NCBI RefSeq assembly: GCF_023101685.1
Contig: NZ_CP082164.1
Span: forward strand, 1 to 64,000
Direction of reading: 5' to 3'
DNA length: 64,000 bases
DNA from: Bradyrhizobium sp. 186
Lineage (GTDB): Bacteria > Pseudomonadota > Alphaproteobacteria > Rhizobiales > Xanthobacteraceae
Shown here: piece by piece, positions 18,389 through 27,932 of the stretch
Layout: each line of letters begins with the position of its first letter
Position numbering within the stretch: the first letter of the stretch is position 1
The notes under the pieces: generated by a model
The model's database searches: none
What the model was told of the DNA's origin: nothing
Seen by the model: only the letters and a program-made list of their open reading frames with translations
Made by a program: the position numbers and the translations under genes

Positions 18389-19987
18389 CTATCTCTTGGC
18401 GAGGCCGCAGCCGTTGAACCCTCGGCCGCGCCAGCACCCGCTGCTCATGCACTCTGCTTCCAGTCGCGGGCAAGCGGTTGAAGCGCAATCCGCGCGGCCA
18501 CCGAGACCGACACACGCCACCGCGCACTTGCCCCGCATCGCCGAGCAGCTCAGCCCTCCGCCGGTCTGCCGGGATTGTCCACCCTCGCGCTGCTGGGGTG
18601 GGATCACGGCTGTCTTGTCGTCGCGTTTTGCGCCGCGCTTCGGATCAGCCTGGGCCGGATTTGCATCCGGGCTCTGCGGTGCCAGCTTCGACAATTCCAT
18701 CCGGCACGGCCGCGTAGTTTCGGTGCGAACGCCGGCTCCGCCCGAATCCTTCAGCGCGAGGACGATCTTGTATTGATAGGGACTGCCGGCGGGCCGACGC
18801 AGCGGGTCGTTCTCGCCGATGATGCCTTTGACCAAGATGCTGGACCTGCCATCGGCCTCTATCCTTCCATCGTAGACGGTCGAACCCGGCTTGCCCTCGT
18901 CGCCAAAAGCCGCGTGAAGCACCCCGTCCTTGATGCGCAGGGCATACTGATAAAAGCCTTCCGCAAATGGCGGTCGGCTCTCGCAGGTTTCCTTGCCGAT
19001 CCAGGTTCCGTCGAAGGCGGTGCTGCGTATCACGTCATCTGCGGATTTCGTCAGCGCCGCGAGACGGGACTTCGCAAGGTCCGCGAACGCGCAGGCCGGG
19101 AAGCGCGCGAGGTGGTCCTTGAAGGCGGCAAGCGACCCGAGCGCTTCCGCGCTGCGCCAATGATCTCCGGCCTCCGCGCAGGAGTCGGCCTGAGGGGCGG
19201 CAGGGGACAACGCTGCCGTCTCGGGCTTGCCGTTCAGATAGAACTCGCCGAAGAACGACAGTGAAAGCTCGGGTACCTGAGTGCCCTTGGTCCGCTGGTA
19301 GACGCCGGCGCTGATCGTCTGAAACACCGTATTGATGCTGTCCCTGTCACGGATGTGCTGCAGGAACGCGCTGGTATAGGGACTGTTGCGGCCGTTGCCG
19401 TCATCGGCGGTGCGCCCGGCCTGGGTCGCATAGGAGATAATGGTGCCCTCCGGGCTCTCCATCTTGGCCAGCCCGCGTCCGAGGGTCACGCCGCGACCCT
19501 GGCCGACATTTCGCCGGAGCTCGTCGGCGAATGGATTGTCGCGGCAGGCGTCGAGCACGAGGATCCGCAGGTTCTTTGCCTGCTGCAGATCCGCGAGGAT
19601 CTCGTCCGCGCGCACCAGGCGCCTCAGGTCGACCTCGTCGCGGACGACGGCATCGACGGGCACCAGATAGTTGACGCCGGCGACCTGAAGGGCGTGCCCG
19701 CTGTAATAAAACAGGGCAACGTCAGCGCCCCGGGCCTCGCGCGCGAAGCGAAGAACGGCGTCCTGCATGGCGGACTGATCGAGATCTGTCGCGACGAGGG
19801 GATCGAATCCTGATCGTTTCAGGGCCGCTCCAACGTCGACCGCATCATTGGTCGGATTGGGCAGCGCGGGAACGTTCCTGTAGGCGCTGTTTCTGATCAC
19901 CAGCGCGACGCGCTTGTCGGCCTGGGCTTCCAAAACGGACAGGACGAGCAGCCATGAACACAATGCGAGGCGAATGAACAGGCGCAT
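18389..19987 (-). CDS. Secreted caspase-like protease (peptidase C14/metacaspase-type) with Cys-rich tail
   Basis: Clan CD cysteine protease. The chosen ATG at 19987 gives a signal peptide (MRLFIRLALCSWLLVLSVLEAQA), then the p20-like domain starting DKRVALVIRNSAY. The catalytic dyad is His98 in FYYSGHALQ and Cys148 in LVLDACRDNPF. After the catalytic domain (~25-260) there is a proline/alanine linker, a beta-rich middle region of no known family (~340-450), and a C-terminal tail of about 50 residues with eight cysteines. Total length is 532 aa. Exported caspase-like proteins with extra domains are frequent in bradyrhizobia, but substrates are unknown. Upstream on the same strand is the amtB1 terminator, so it has its own promoter. 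Confidence 0.87.
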   Translation of the reverse strand: MRLFIRLALCSWLLVLSVLEAQADKRVALVIRNSAYRNVPALPNPTNDAVDVGAALKRSGFDPLVATDLDQSAMQDAVLRFAREARGADVALFYYSGHALQVAGVNYLVPVDAVVRDEVDLRRLVRADEILADLQQAKNLRILVLDACRDNPFADELRRNVGQGRGVTLGRGLAKMESPEGTIISYATQAGRTADDGNGRNSPYTSAFLQHIRDRDSINTVFQTISAGVYQRTKGTQVPELSLSFFGEFYLNGKPETAALSPAAPQADSCAEAGDHWRSAEALGSLAAFKDHLARFPACAFADLAKSRLAALTKSADDVIRSTAFDGTWIGKETCESRPPFAEGFYQYALRIKDGVLHAAFGDEGKPGSTVYDGRIEADGRSSILVKGIIGENDPLRRPAGSPYQYKIVLALKDSGGAGVRTETTRPCRMELSKLAPQSPDANPAQADPKRGAKRDDKTAVIPPQQREGGQSRQTGGGLSCSAMRGKCAVACVGLGGRADCASTACPRLEAECMSSGCWRGRGFNGCGLAKR

Positions 19988-20060
19988 GAAATGAGCCCCA
20001 ATCGGCCCATGATATTCCTCAACGCCGACACAAAGCAATTTGTGCGGGCACTCCGCGAGG

Positions 20061-20098
20061 ACAAAAAGAAAGGGGCTCCAACTTGCGCTGGAGCCCCT
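20061..20098 (-). terminator. Rho-independent terminator of glnK1-amtB1
   Basis: Perfect 10-bp stem AGGGGCTCCA (20071-20080)/TGGAGCCCCT (20089-20098) with an 8-nt loop. Read on the minus strand it is followed by TTCTTTTTGT, a U-rich tract. It lies about 80 bp after the amtB1 stop codon. Confidence 0.9.
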
Positions 20099-20142
20099 CA
20101 ACGGTCGGGGCATTGCCGGGTATGTGCCCAAACCGTAGTTCT

Positions 20143-20170
20143 GGGCGCGATCCCCGAACGGATCGCGCCC
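20143..20170. other. Perfect GC-rich hairpin just after amtB1
   Basis: An 11-bp perfect stem, GGGCGCGATCC and GGATCGCGCCC, with a 6-nt loop, starts 12 bp after the amtB1 stop codon. It has no U-tract, so it may protect the 3' end of the transcript or slow polymerase before the true terminator. Confidence 0.7.
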
Positions 20171-20181
20171 CGGGAGAACAC

Positions 20182-21630
20182 TTACATGTTGTAGGCGCGC
20201 TCGGTGTGCTCGGTGATGTCGAGGCCTTCACGCTCGGTCTCGACATTGGCGCGCAGGCCAACGATCACATCGACGACCTTGTAGAGGATCGCCGAACCGA
20301 TACCCGACCACACCAGCGTGGTGCAGACGCCCCAGAGCTGGGAGACCATCTGCGCCGCGAAGTCGTAATCGGCAACCTTCGGCGGGATCGCTGTGTAGTC
20401 GACGATACCGGCGCCGCCGAGGGCCGGGTTGACGAGGATGCCGGTGCCGAGAGCGCCGATGATGCCGCCGACACAGTGCACGCCGAACACGTCGAGGGAG
20501 TCATCGTAGCCGAGCGCGTTCTTCACCACGGTGCAGAAGAACAGGCAGACCACGCCGACGACCAGGCCGAGGACGATCGCACCCATCACGCCGGAGAAGC
20601 CGGCCGCAGGCGTGACCGCCACGAGGCCCGCGACAGCGCCGGAGATGATGCCGAGCACGGAGGGATGACCCTTCACGATCCACTCCGCGAACATCCACGA
20701 CAGCGCAGCGGCCGCGGTGGCGACGAAGGAGTTGGTCATGGCGAGGGCGGCGCCGCCGTTGGCTTCGAGGTTGGAGCCGGCGTTGAAGCCGAACCAGCCG
20801 ACCCAGAGCAGCGAGGCACCGATCATCGACATGGTCAGCGAGTGCGGAGCCATCAGCTCCTTGCCGTAGCCGACGCGCTTGCCGATCAGCAGAGCGCCGA
20901 CGAGACCTGCGATGCCGGCGTTGATGTGCACCACGGTGCCGCCCGCGAAGTCGATCGCGCCCTTCTTGAAGATCCAGCCGGCGTCGGCGTTGATCTCGTC
21001 CAGCTTGGCCTGGGCCGCGGTCTTCGCCGCCGCATCACCCGCCGCAGCGAGTGCCTTGGCCGCATCCTGGATCATGTCCGGGCCGGGCCAGTACCAGACC
21101 ATGTGCGCGATCGGGAAGTAGATCAGCGTGACCCAGAGCGGGATGAACAGCGCGATCGCCGCGAACTTCATGCGCTCGGCAAAGGCGCCGACGATGAGGG
21201 CGGGCGTGATCGCCGCGAAGGTCATCTGGAAGCATATATAGATGAGCTCCGAGATGTTGGCGTCGACGCTGAAGGTCGCGGCCTTCGAGTCGGTGGTGAC
21301 GCCCATCATGAAGGCCTTGGAGAAGCCGCCGATGAAGTCGGAGCCGCCGGTGAAGGCGAGGCTGTAGCCGTACACGGCCCAGATCACGGTGACGACGCAG
21401 ACGGTGTAGAACACCTGCATCAGGACCGAGAGCATGTTCTTGGAGCGGACGAGGCCGCCGTAGAACAGCGCGAGGCCGGGGATCGTCATCAACAGCACGA
21501 GCACTGTCGATGTCAGCATCCAGGCGTTGTCTCCCTTGTTGACCGTTGGCTCGGCGTAGGCTGCGGTCGCAGCGAACATGCCGACTGCGAGGGCGGCCAG
21601 TCCCGCGCCATAGGGACGCTTAAACGTCAT
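20182..21630 (-). CDS. amtB: Ammonium transporter AmtB1
   Basis: Trimeric ammonium channel of the Amt/MEP/Rh family. From the ATG at 21630 the protein has a cleavable signal (MTFKRPYGAGLAALAVGMFA ... AYA) and eleven predicted membrane helices. The twin-histidine pore residues are in VVHINAG and DVFGVHCVGG, and the signature stretch AITPALIVGAFAERM is present. A hydrophilic, alanine-rich loop of about 40 residues (AAKALAAAGDAAAKTAAQAK) occurs between helices, as in several rhizobial AmtB. Length is 482 aa. It lies 38 bp downstream of glnK1; GlnK is expected to block the channel when nitrogen is plentiful. Confidence 0.96.
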   Translation of the reverse strand: MTFKRPYGAGLAALAVGMFAATAAYAEPTVNKGDNAWMLTSTVLVLLMTIPGLALFYGGLVRSKNMLSVLMQVFYTVCVVTVIWAVYGYSLAFTGGSDFIGGFSKAFMMGVTTDSKAATFSVDANISELIYICFQMTFAAITPALIVGAFAERMKFAAIALFIPLWVTLIYFPIAHMVWYWPGPDMIQDAAKALAAAGDAAAKTAAQAKLDEINADAGWIFKKGAIDFAGGTVVHINAGIAGLVGALLIGKRVGYGKELMAPHSLTMSMIGASLLWVGWFGFNAGSNLEANGGAALAMTNSFVATAAAALSWMFAEWIVKGHPSVLGIISGAVAGLVAVTPAAGFSGVMGAIVLGLVVGVVCLFFCTVVKNALGYDDSLDVFGVHCVGGIIGALGTGILVNPALGGAGIVDYTAIPPKVADYDFAAQMVSQLWGVCTTLVWSGIGSAILYKVVDVIVGLRANVETEREGLDITEHTERAYNM

Positions 21631-21668
21631 TTCATTTACTCCTGATTGGATTTTGGTTGAGCGCGAAA

Positions 21669-22007
21669 TCAAAGGGCCGCGGCGTCGGCCTCGCCGGTGC
21701 GGATGCGAACCGCATGGTCGAGGTTGATGACGAAGATCTTGCCGTCGCCGATCTGTCCGGTTTTGGCGGCGGACGTGATCGCATCGATCGTCTTGTCGAC
21801 CTGGTCGGAGGCGACAGCGACTTCGATCTTGATCTTGGGCAGGAAGCTCACGGCGTATTCGGCGCCGCGGTAGATTTCCGTATGGCCCTTCTGGCGGCCA
21901 TATCCCTTGACTTCCGTCACCGTAAGACCGTGAACGCCGATGGCGGTCAGGGCGTCACGGACTTCTTCCAGCTTGAATGGCTTGATAATCGCCATAACAA
22001 TTTTCAT
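21669..22007 (-). CDS. glnK: Nitrogen regulatory protein P-II (GlnK1)
   Basis: Trimeric PII signal protein that reads ATP/ADP, 2-oxoglutarate and, through uridylylation, glutamine. The start [16 protein letters not shown] at 22007 gives the canonical 112 aa. The T-loop [18 protein letters not shown] carries the uridylylation target Tyr51. The ATP-binding [10 protein letters not shown] is intact. It is first in the operon with amtB1, which is the usual arrangement for a membrane-associated GlnK. A likely sigma-54 promoter lies about 107 bp upstream. Confidence 0.97.
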   Translation of the reverse strand: MKIVMAIIKPFKLEEVRDALTAIGVHGLTVTEVKGYGRQKGHTEIYRGAEYAVSFLPKIKIEVAVASDQVDKTIDAITSAAKTGQIGDGKIFVINLDHAVRIRTGEADAAAL

Positions 22008-22113
22008 GGGTCCTATCCCCGCTTGGGCCCGGTCCGGACGTGGCCGGGCGTTTCTCGACTGGTTCGCCACGAGGGAGAAAGTTCACTACGCGGGCACAGC
22101 CAGGACCCCTAGA

Positions 22114-22129
22114 ATCAAATGCCGTGCCA
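22114..22129 (-). promoter_or_regulatory. Candidate sigma-54 promoter of glnK1-amtB1
   Basis: On the minus strand the sequence is TGGCACGGCATTTGAT. It matches the RpoN consensus TGGCACG-N4-TTGC at all -24 bases and at TTG of the -12 element. Spacing and the 107-bp distance to the glnK1 start suit an NtrC-activated promoter. No convincing NtrC site was delimited. Confidence 0.7.
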
Positions 22130-22318
22130 GATCGGGCGCGTTGCCTAACGGACTATGAAAACGGGGGTTTTCGCGTTTGGCGGGTATTGCGGCGCGGTGC
22201 GCTATTACGTCGCGCCCAATACGTGATCATGCCTGCTTAAAATGAAGGCACGACAGGCTGCCGACACAATGTTGCTCACGTGTCGGGCAGCAGAAAGGTA
22301 ATTTGGTAAGGTCGGCGC

Positions 22319-22520
22319 TTATCGCAGGGCTTCACCGTGCTGCGAAATATCGAGCCCCTCCAAGTCGTGCTCACGGGATACGCGCAAGGGCACGAACAGG
22401 CCGACCAGCTTGAGCAAGACGAAGCTCACGCGGCCGACCAGGCGCGGTAGCGCGGCCAGAGGGCCGGACCAGCACCTGCTGCGGGCGGCATTCGATCAGG
22501 GCGGGGTGCCGCTGCCGTTG
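22319..22520 (-). pseudogene. 3' remnant of an amtB2-like gene
   Basis: The minus strand here encodes the C-terminal end of an ammonium transporter close to AmtB2: VSFVLLKLVGLFVPLRVSRE followed by HDLEGLDISQHGEALR and a TAA stop (22319-22321). Over 22335-22429 I count 6 mismatches in 95 bases against amtB2 at about 23963-24057. Upstream of that the match decays (CTGCTGCGG and TCGATCAGG blocks are still recognisable), then ends near the clpP-like stop. Only this tail survives, so it cannot make a transporter. It lies between the clpP-like gene and glnK1. Confidence 0.88.
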
Positions 22521-22528
22521 TCGGACCG

Positions 22529-23131
22529 TCAGGCGGCGTCGCGTTCCGCAAAGACCCTGTCGATCAGTCCCCATTCGACCGCTTGTTTCGCGGTCATAAA
22601 GTGGTCGCGGTCCAGAGTCCGTTCCACCTCCTCCTCGGGACGCCCGCAATGCTGTGCATAGAGCCGGATGATGCGCCGCTTGGTTTCCTGCATTTCGGTT
22701 GCATGGATCAGGATGTCGGACGCTTGGCCCTGGAAGCCGCCGAGCGGCTGATGCACGTGGAGGCTCGCATTGGGCAGGGCAGCGCGGTGACCGGGCTCGC
22801 CGGCCATCAGCAGGAACGAGCCCATGGAGCGCGCGGTGCCCATGCACAGCGTATGGACCGGCGCCTTGATGAATTGCATGGTGTCGTACATCGCCAGTCC
22901 GCTGGTGATCACGCCGCCATAGGAATTGATGTAGAGATTGATCGGCTTGTTCGGATTCTCCGCCTCCAGGAACAGCAGCTGCGCGCAAACCAGTCCGGAC
23001 GTCGCATCATTGACCTCGCCGTTCAGGAAGATGATGCGCTCGCGCAAGAGCCGCGAATAGATGTCGAAGGATCGCTCGCCGCGGGCGGACTGTTCGACGA
23101 CTATAGGGACGAGTTGCAGCATGTCGCGCAT
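22529..23131 (-). CDS. ClpP-like serine protease (divergent paralogue)
   Basis: ATP-dependent Clp protease proteolytic-subunit family, 200 aa from the ATG at 23131, which has GGAGG about 6 bases upstream. The triad is intact by alignment: Ser102 in [11 protein letters not shown], His127 in LHVHQPLGG and Asp176 in LDRDHFMT. The usual SPGG of the oxyanion strand is SYGG ([12 protein letters not shown]), which is atypical, and the N-terminal axial loop differs from housekeeping ClpP. The neighbour upstream is not clpX, so it probably is an accessory ClpP. It follows the SRPBCC and ArsR genes on the same strand (41-bp gap), bounded downstream by the amtB remnant. Confidence 0.88.
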   Translation of the reverse strand: MRDMLQLVPIVVEQSARGERSFDIYSRLLRERIIFLNGEVNDATSGLVCAQLLFLEAENPNKPINLYINSYGGVITSGLAMYDTMQFIKAPVHTLCMGTARSMGSFLLMAGEPGHRAALPNASLHVHQPLGGFQGQASDILIHATEMQETKRRIIRLYAQHCGRPEEEVERTLDRDHFMTAKQAVEWGLIDRVFAERDAA

Positions 23132-23172
23132 CGGCGACCTCCATTTCTGCAGGTGATGAAGTCTGTTTGTCG

Positions 23173-23526
23173 TTAGGCCGCGCGCATCAGGCAGCAATTG
23201 GCATTGGCCGCCTGCGGCAGCTTTGCTCGATCGTCGCAGGCTTGCTGGATGATGCGAACGCGGGTGCCGCCGGTTTCGTTTGGTTCGATCCGGAAGGTGA
23301 CGTGGCTTTCGCGAAACGGCGGTTCGGAATCGCGGAGGCGGTAGCGCACCTCTTCGCCCGCGATCGATGATTCAGGTTCGGCGCCCGCAAGGTCGGAGCC
23401 CGGCAGCCAGCGCTCGCGCAGGGCCGGAATGGTCACGGCGCGCCAGACCTTCGCCGGCGGCGCATCGAGGTCATATTCGAGCACCAGGGCTGGGGCGGCG
23501 TGATCAGGCTTCACTGCGTCGCTCAT
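23173..23526 (-). CDS. SRPBCC/AHSA1-domain protein
   Basis: Small START-like (SRPBCC) protein of 117 aa. The family start [18 protein letters not shown] is followed by [31 protein letters not shown] and [14 protein letters not shown]1-type proteins of this kind are commonly encoded beside an ArsR regulator, and that is so here: the arsR-type gene ends 12 bp upstream. The ligand is unknown; a hydrophobic pocket is expected from the fold. The short C-terminal tail ([11 protein letters not shown]) contains a Cys pair of unclear role. Confidence 0.86.
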   Translation of the reverse strand: MSDAVKPDHAAPALVLEYDLDAPPAKVWRAVTIPALRERWLPGSDLAGAEPESSIAGEEVRYRLRDSEPPFRESHVTFRIEPNETGGTRVRIIQQACDDRAKLPQAANANCCLMRAA

Positions 23527-23538
23527 TGATCCAGGTCC

Positions 23539-23853
23539 TTATTGGTCCATGTCCTTCAAGAGACCGGCGAGCGCTTCCATGCGCTTCGGCCAGTAGGCGC
23601 GGTAGCGCGCAAGCCATGTCCCGATGGTGGCGATCCCGTCCGGGTCGACCTCGTAGTTCACAAAGCGGCCCTGCCGCTGTTCGCGCACCAGGCCTGCCCC
23701 ACGCAGCACCGCGAGATGCTGCGACATCGCCGGTTGGCTGATCTCCAATCCGTCGCGCAAAGCGCTGGCATTCAGGCTTCCGCCAGCGAGCTTTTCAAAG
23801 ACCTTTCGACGCGTCGGGTCGGCCAGCGCCTTGAAGATGTCGGCTTCGATCAT
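23539..23853 (-). CDS. ArsR-family transcriptional regulator
   Basis: Winged-helix repressor-type protein of 104 aa. The start MIEADIFKALADPTRRKVFE is the typical ArsR/SmtB beginning, and the recognition region is ISQPAMSQHLAVLRGAGLV, then VREQRQGRFVNYEVD for the wing. No metal-binding Cys pair (ELCVC-type) is seen, so it belongs to the non-metal group that pairs with SRPBCC genes. A perfect 26-bp palindrome ends 4 bp upstream of the start codon and is the obvious autoregulatory operator. First gene of the arsR-SRPBCC-clpP cassette. Confidence 0.92.
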   Translation of the reverse strand: MIEADIFKALADPTRRKVFEKLAGGSLNASALRDGLEISQPAMSQHLAVLRGAGLVREQRQGRFVNYEVDPDGIATIGTWLARYRAYWPKRMEALAGLLKDMDQ

Positions 23854-23856
23854 GAT

Positions 23857-23882
23857 AACACATAAGCACGTGCTTATGTGTT
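23857..23882. promoter_or_regulatory. 26-bp perfect palindrome, probable ArsR operator
   Basis: The left arm AACACATAAGCA (23857-23868), CG at the centre, and TGCTTATGTGTT (23871-23882) form an uninterrupted palindrome. It sits 4-29 bp upstream of the arsR-type start codon, leaving no room for a Shine-Dalgarno sequence outside it, so the message may be leaderless or the site may overlap the ribosome-binding region. Confidence 0.85.
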
Positions 23883-23946
23883 GCGCAAGCCCGAAGTGAG
23901 CTGCGGCCGTCCAGTGTTTCGAGCGACCCGCTGGCAGCCTGATGTG

Positions 23947-25248
23947 CTACTGCAATGCCTCTCCGTGCTGCGAAATATCCAGCCCCTCCAGCTCGTGCTC
24001 ACGCGATACGCGCAAGGGCACGAACAGCCCGACCAGCTTGAGCAGGACGAAGCTCACACCGGCCGACCAGACGAAGGTGACGGCGACCCCGTAGAGCTGG
24101 AGTAACAGCTGCTGCGGATGGCCCTCGATCAGGCCGGCGGTGCCGCCGATCGCGCTGGTTGCGAACACGCCGGCCATCAGGGTGCCCGTCAACCCGCCGA
24201 TGCCGTGGACGCCGAACACGTCGAGCGAATCGTCATAGTCGAAGCGGCGCTTCAGCCAGGTGCAGGCCCAGTAGCAGACGAGGCCGGCGATCACGCCGAT
24301 GACGATGCCGTGCCATGGTGCGACGAAGCCCGAGGCCGGCGTGATGGTGCCGAGGCCCGCGACCGCGCCGGAGATCATGCCGAGCACGGAGGGCTTGCGT
24401 CGTGTCGACCATTCGATCGCCCCCCAGGTCAGCGCGCCGGAGCAGGCTGCAAGATGGGTCGCAATGATCGCCATGACCGCGCGCGAGTTGGCGGCGCCCG
24501 CCGAGCCGCCATTGAAGCCGAACCAGCCCACCCACAGCAGCCCCGTGCCCATCACCGCGAGCGAAAGATCGAACGGCGACAGATTTTCGGTGCCATAACC
24601 ATGACGGCGTCCCATCACCTTGGCTGCGACGAGGCCGCCGGTGCCGGCCGACAGATGCACAACGAGGCCGCCGGCGAAATCCACCACGCCCATGCTGGCG
24701 AGAAAGCCACCGCCCCACACCCAATGCGCCAGCGGAATGTAGACGAAGATGAACCAGCCGATCGAGAACAGCAGATAGGCGGAGAACCGCATTCGGTCGG
24801 CGACCGAGCCCGCGACCAGTGCCACCGTGATGATCGCAAAGGTCATCTGGTACAGCATGAACAGCGATTCCGGGATCGTCTTCGCGGCCGGGTTCACGCT
24901 GTCCATCGTCATGCCGACGAGGAACCAGCGGTCGAGCGTGCCGATCCACGGGCCGTCGCCGACGAAGCACAGCGAATAACCGAATGCGACCCAGAGAATG
25001 GAGATCAGCGTCACCGCGGCAAGGCTCTGCGCCATGGTCGCGAGCACGTTCTTCTTGCGCACCATGCCGGAATAGAACAGCGCCAGCCCCGGGATTGTCA
25101 TCATCAGCACCAGCGCGGTGGCGACGATCATCCAGGCGGTGTCGGCGGTGTTGATCTCGGGGCCCGCGGCGTGCGCCGGCGATGCAATGATGCACGCAAG
25201 TCCGACCGGCGCAGCCATAGACGCCGCGCGGCGCAACAATCCCGCCAT
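23947..25248 (-). CDS. amtB: Ammonium transporter AmtB2
   Basis: Second Amt/MEP/Rh channel in the window. From the ATG at 25248 (MAGLLRRAASMAAPVGLAC) there is a signal peptide, then eleven predicted membrane helices in 433 aa. Pore histidines are in LVVHLSAG and DVFGVHGIGG; MIVATALVLMMTIPGLALFY matches the first helix of AmtB1 closely. It lacks the long alanine-rich loop found in AmtB1, so it is a distinct paralogue rather than a recent copy. It is paired with glnK2, 74 bp upstream. The nearly identical C-terminal end of this gene recurs as a remnant at 22319-22520. Confidence 0.96.
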   Translation of the reverse strand: MAGLLRRAASMAAPVGLACIIASPAHAAGPEINTADTAWMIVATALVLMMTIPGLALFYSGMVRKKNVLATMAQSLAAVTLISILWVAFGYSLCFVGDGPWIGTLDRWFLVGMTMDSVNPAAKTIPESLFMLYQMTFAIITVALVAGSVADRMRFSAYLLFSIGWFIFVYIPLAHWVWGGGFLASMGVVDFAGGLVVHLSAGTGGLVAAKVMGRRHGYGTENLSPFDLSLAVMGTGLLWVGWFGFNGGSAGAANSRAVMAIIATHLAACSGALTWGAIEWSTRRKPSVLGMISGAVAGLGTITPASGFVAPWHGIVIGVIAGLVCYWACTWLKRRFDYDDSLDVFGVHGIGGLTGTLMAGVFATSAIGGTAGLIEGHPQQLLLQLYGVAVTFVWSAGVSFVLLKLVGLFVPLRVSREHELEGLDISQHGEALQ

Positions 25249-25322
25249 GTCATTTTCCCCAGCATATTGATTGCGTCGCACGCTGTGGCGTCGTTGCCCG
25301 GTGCGATCGAAGAAGAGCGAGT

Positions 25323-26772
<1,450 letters not shown>

Positions 26773-26791
26773 CTCTGAGCATGATCCAAAC

Positions 26792-26827
26792 ATCGCCTTA
26801 AGTGCGATCAATCGCGCTTAAGGCGAT
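26792..26827. terminator. Inverted repeat between convergent genes, likely bidirectional terminator
   Basis: The two arms at 26792-26808 and 26811-26827 (ATCGCCTTAAGTGCGAT and ATCGCGCTTAAGGCGAT) match at 16 of 17 positions, with a 2-nt gap. It lies between the convergent GYF_2 and thioesterase genes and touches the latter's stop codon. There is no U-tract on either strand. Confidence 0.7.
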
Positions 26828-27690
26828 CAGCTCTTCCGCTCGCGCACGGAGCCTTCCTGCGCGACGGAGGCGACGAGCGTGCCATCCGGCTTGAAGATCA
26901 GGCCGCGGGTCAAGCCGCGGCCGCCCTGGGCGCTCGGTGAATCCTGCACGTAGAGCAGCCATTCGTCGGCGCGGAAGGGGCGGTGAAACCACATCGCGTG
27001 ATCGAGGCTCGCCGGCATCATGCGCTTGTCGAACAGCGTGCGGCCGTAGCGTGCCATCACGGCATCGAGCAGCGAGAAGTCCGACGCATAGGCCAGCGCG
27101 CAGAGGTGCAGCGCCGGATCGTCCGGCAGCGTTGCCGCGGTCTTGATCCAGACGTGGATGCGGCCGTCGTCGATCTTCTCACCGAAATAGCGGCCGAGCT
27201 CCACGGGACGCAGCTCGATCGGCCGATCGGATTCATAGTAGCGGCGGATGAAGTCCGGCATCTCGCGGAACATCGGCTGCTTCGCCACCTCCTCCGCCGT
27301 GAGCTTTTCCGGCGGCGGCACGTCCGGCATCTTTTCCTGGTGGTCGAACGCGCTCTCTTCCTCAGCGTGGAACGACACCATGATCGAGAAGATCGCGTTG
27401 CCATGCTGGATCGCAGTGACGCGGCGCGTCGAATAGCTCTTGCCGTCGCGCAGGCGCTCGACCTGGTAGATGATCGGGATCTGCGGATCACCCGGCAGGA
27501 TGAAATAGCAATGCAGCGAGTGCGGCAGCCGGCCCTCGACCGTGCGGCAGGCCGCAACCATGGCCTGCCCGATCACCTGCCCGCCGAACACCCGCTGCCA
27601 GCTCGTCTTCGGGCTGTTGCCGCGGAACAGATTCACCTCGAGCTGTTCGAGGTCAAGGATCGCGATGAGGTCGATCAGGCTTTTGGACAT
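26827..27690 (-). CDS. tesB: Acyl-CoA thioesterase II (TesB)
   Basis: Double-hotdog acyl-CoA thioesterase, 287 aa, that releases free fatty acids and CoA. The start MSKSLIDLIAILDLEQLEVN at 27690 and the segments RVFGGQVIGQAMVAA, LHCYFILPGDPQIPIIY, RRVTAIQHGNAIFSIMVSFH and ASLDHAMWFHRPFRADEW match TesB. The catalytic Asp is likely the one in LAYASDFSLLD. The upstream frame that reaches 27867 is repeat DNA, so it is not used. Confidence 0.94.
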   Translation of the reverse strand: MSKSLIDLIAILDLEQLEVNLFRGNSPKTSWQRVFGGQVIGQAMVAACRTVEGRLPHSLHCYFILPGDPQIPIIYQVERLRDGKSYSTRRVTAIQHGNAIFSIMVSFHAEEESAFDHQEKMPDVPPPEKLTAEEVAKQPMFREMPDFIRRYYESDRPIELRPVELGRYFGEKIDDGRIHVWIKTAATLPDDPALHLCALAYASDFSLLDAVMARYGRTLFDKRMMPASLDHAMWFHRPFRADEWLLYVQDSPSAQGGRGLTRGLIFKPDGTLVASVAQEGSVRERKS

Positions 27691-27711
27691 ATGGTGCTTT
27701 CTCAGGATCCC

Positions 27712-27805
27712 GTCATTCCGGGGCATCGCGGCAGCGATGAACCCGGAATCTCGAGCTGACAATCTCTGGATTCCGGGTTCGCGCTTACGCGCGCCCCGGA
27801 ATGAC
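27712..27805. repeat. Intergenic palindromic repeat, family B
   Basis: GTCATTCCGGGGC at the left is complementary to GCCCCGGAATGAC at the right; inner AACCCGGAATC and GATTCCGGGTT pair too. It separates the divergent tesB and ubiH-type genes. Confidence 0.88.
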
Positions 27806-27889
27806 AAACTGGGCCGTTCCGCCCTTGTTTCACCGCACTGTTTCGCCCACCTCAAGTCTGCTAGCAAGACCAGGATTTAGCCGGGAATT

Positions 27890-27925
27890 TTGGCAGGAAA
27901 CTTGGCAGGAAACTTGGCAGGAAAA
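27890..27925 (+). repeat. Three tandem 12-bp repeats containing the ribosome-binding site of the UbiH-type gene
   Basis: TTGGCAGGAAAC occurs at 27890-27901 and 27902-27913, and TTGGCAGGAAAA at 27914-27925. Each unit has an AGGAAA that can pair with 16S rRNA; the last one lies about 8 bases before the ATG at 27933. The tandem array could change length by slippage and so alter expression. Confidence 0.85.
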
Positions 27926-27932
27926 ACTTGGT

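Noticed and set aside
20083..21645. 520-aa open frame on the plus strand
   Set aside because: Antisense of amtB1; Asp/Glu/His-rich composition and no recognisable fold.
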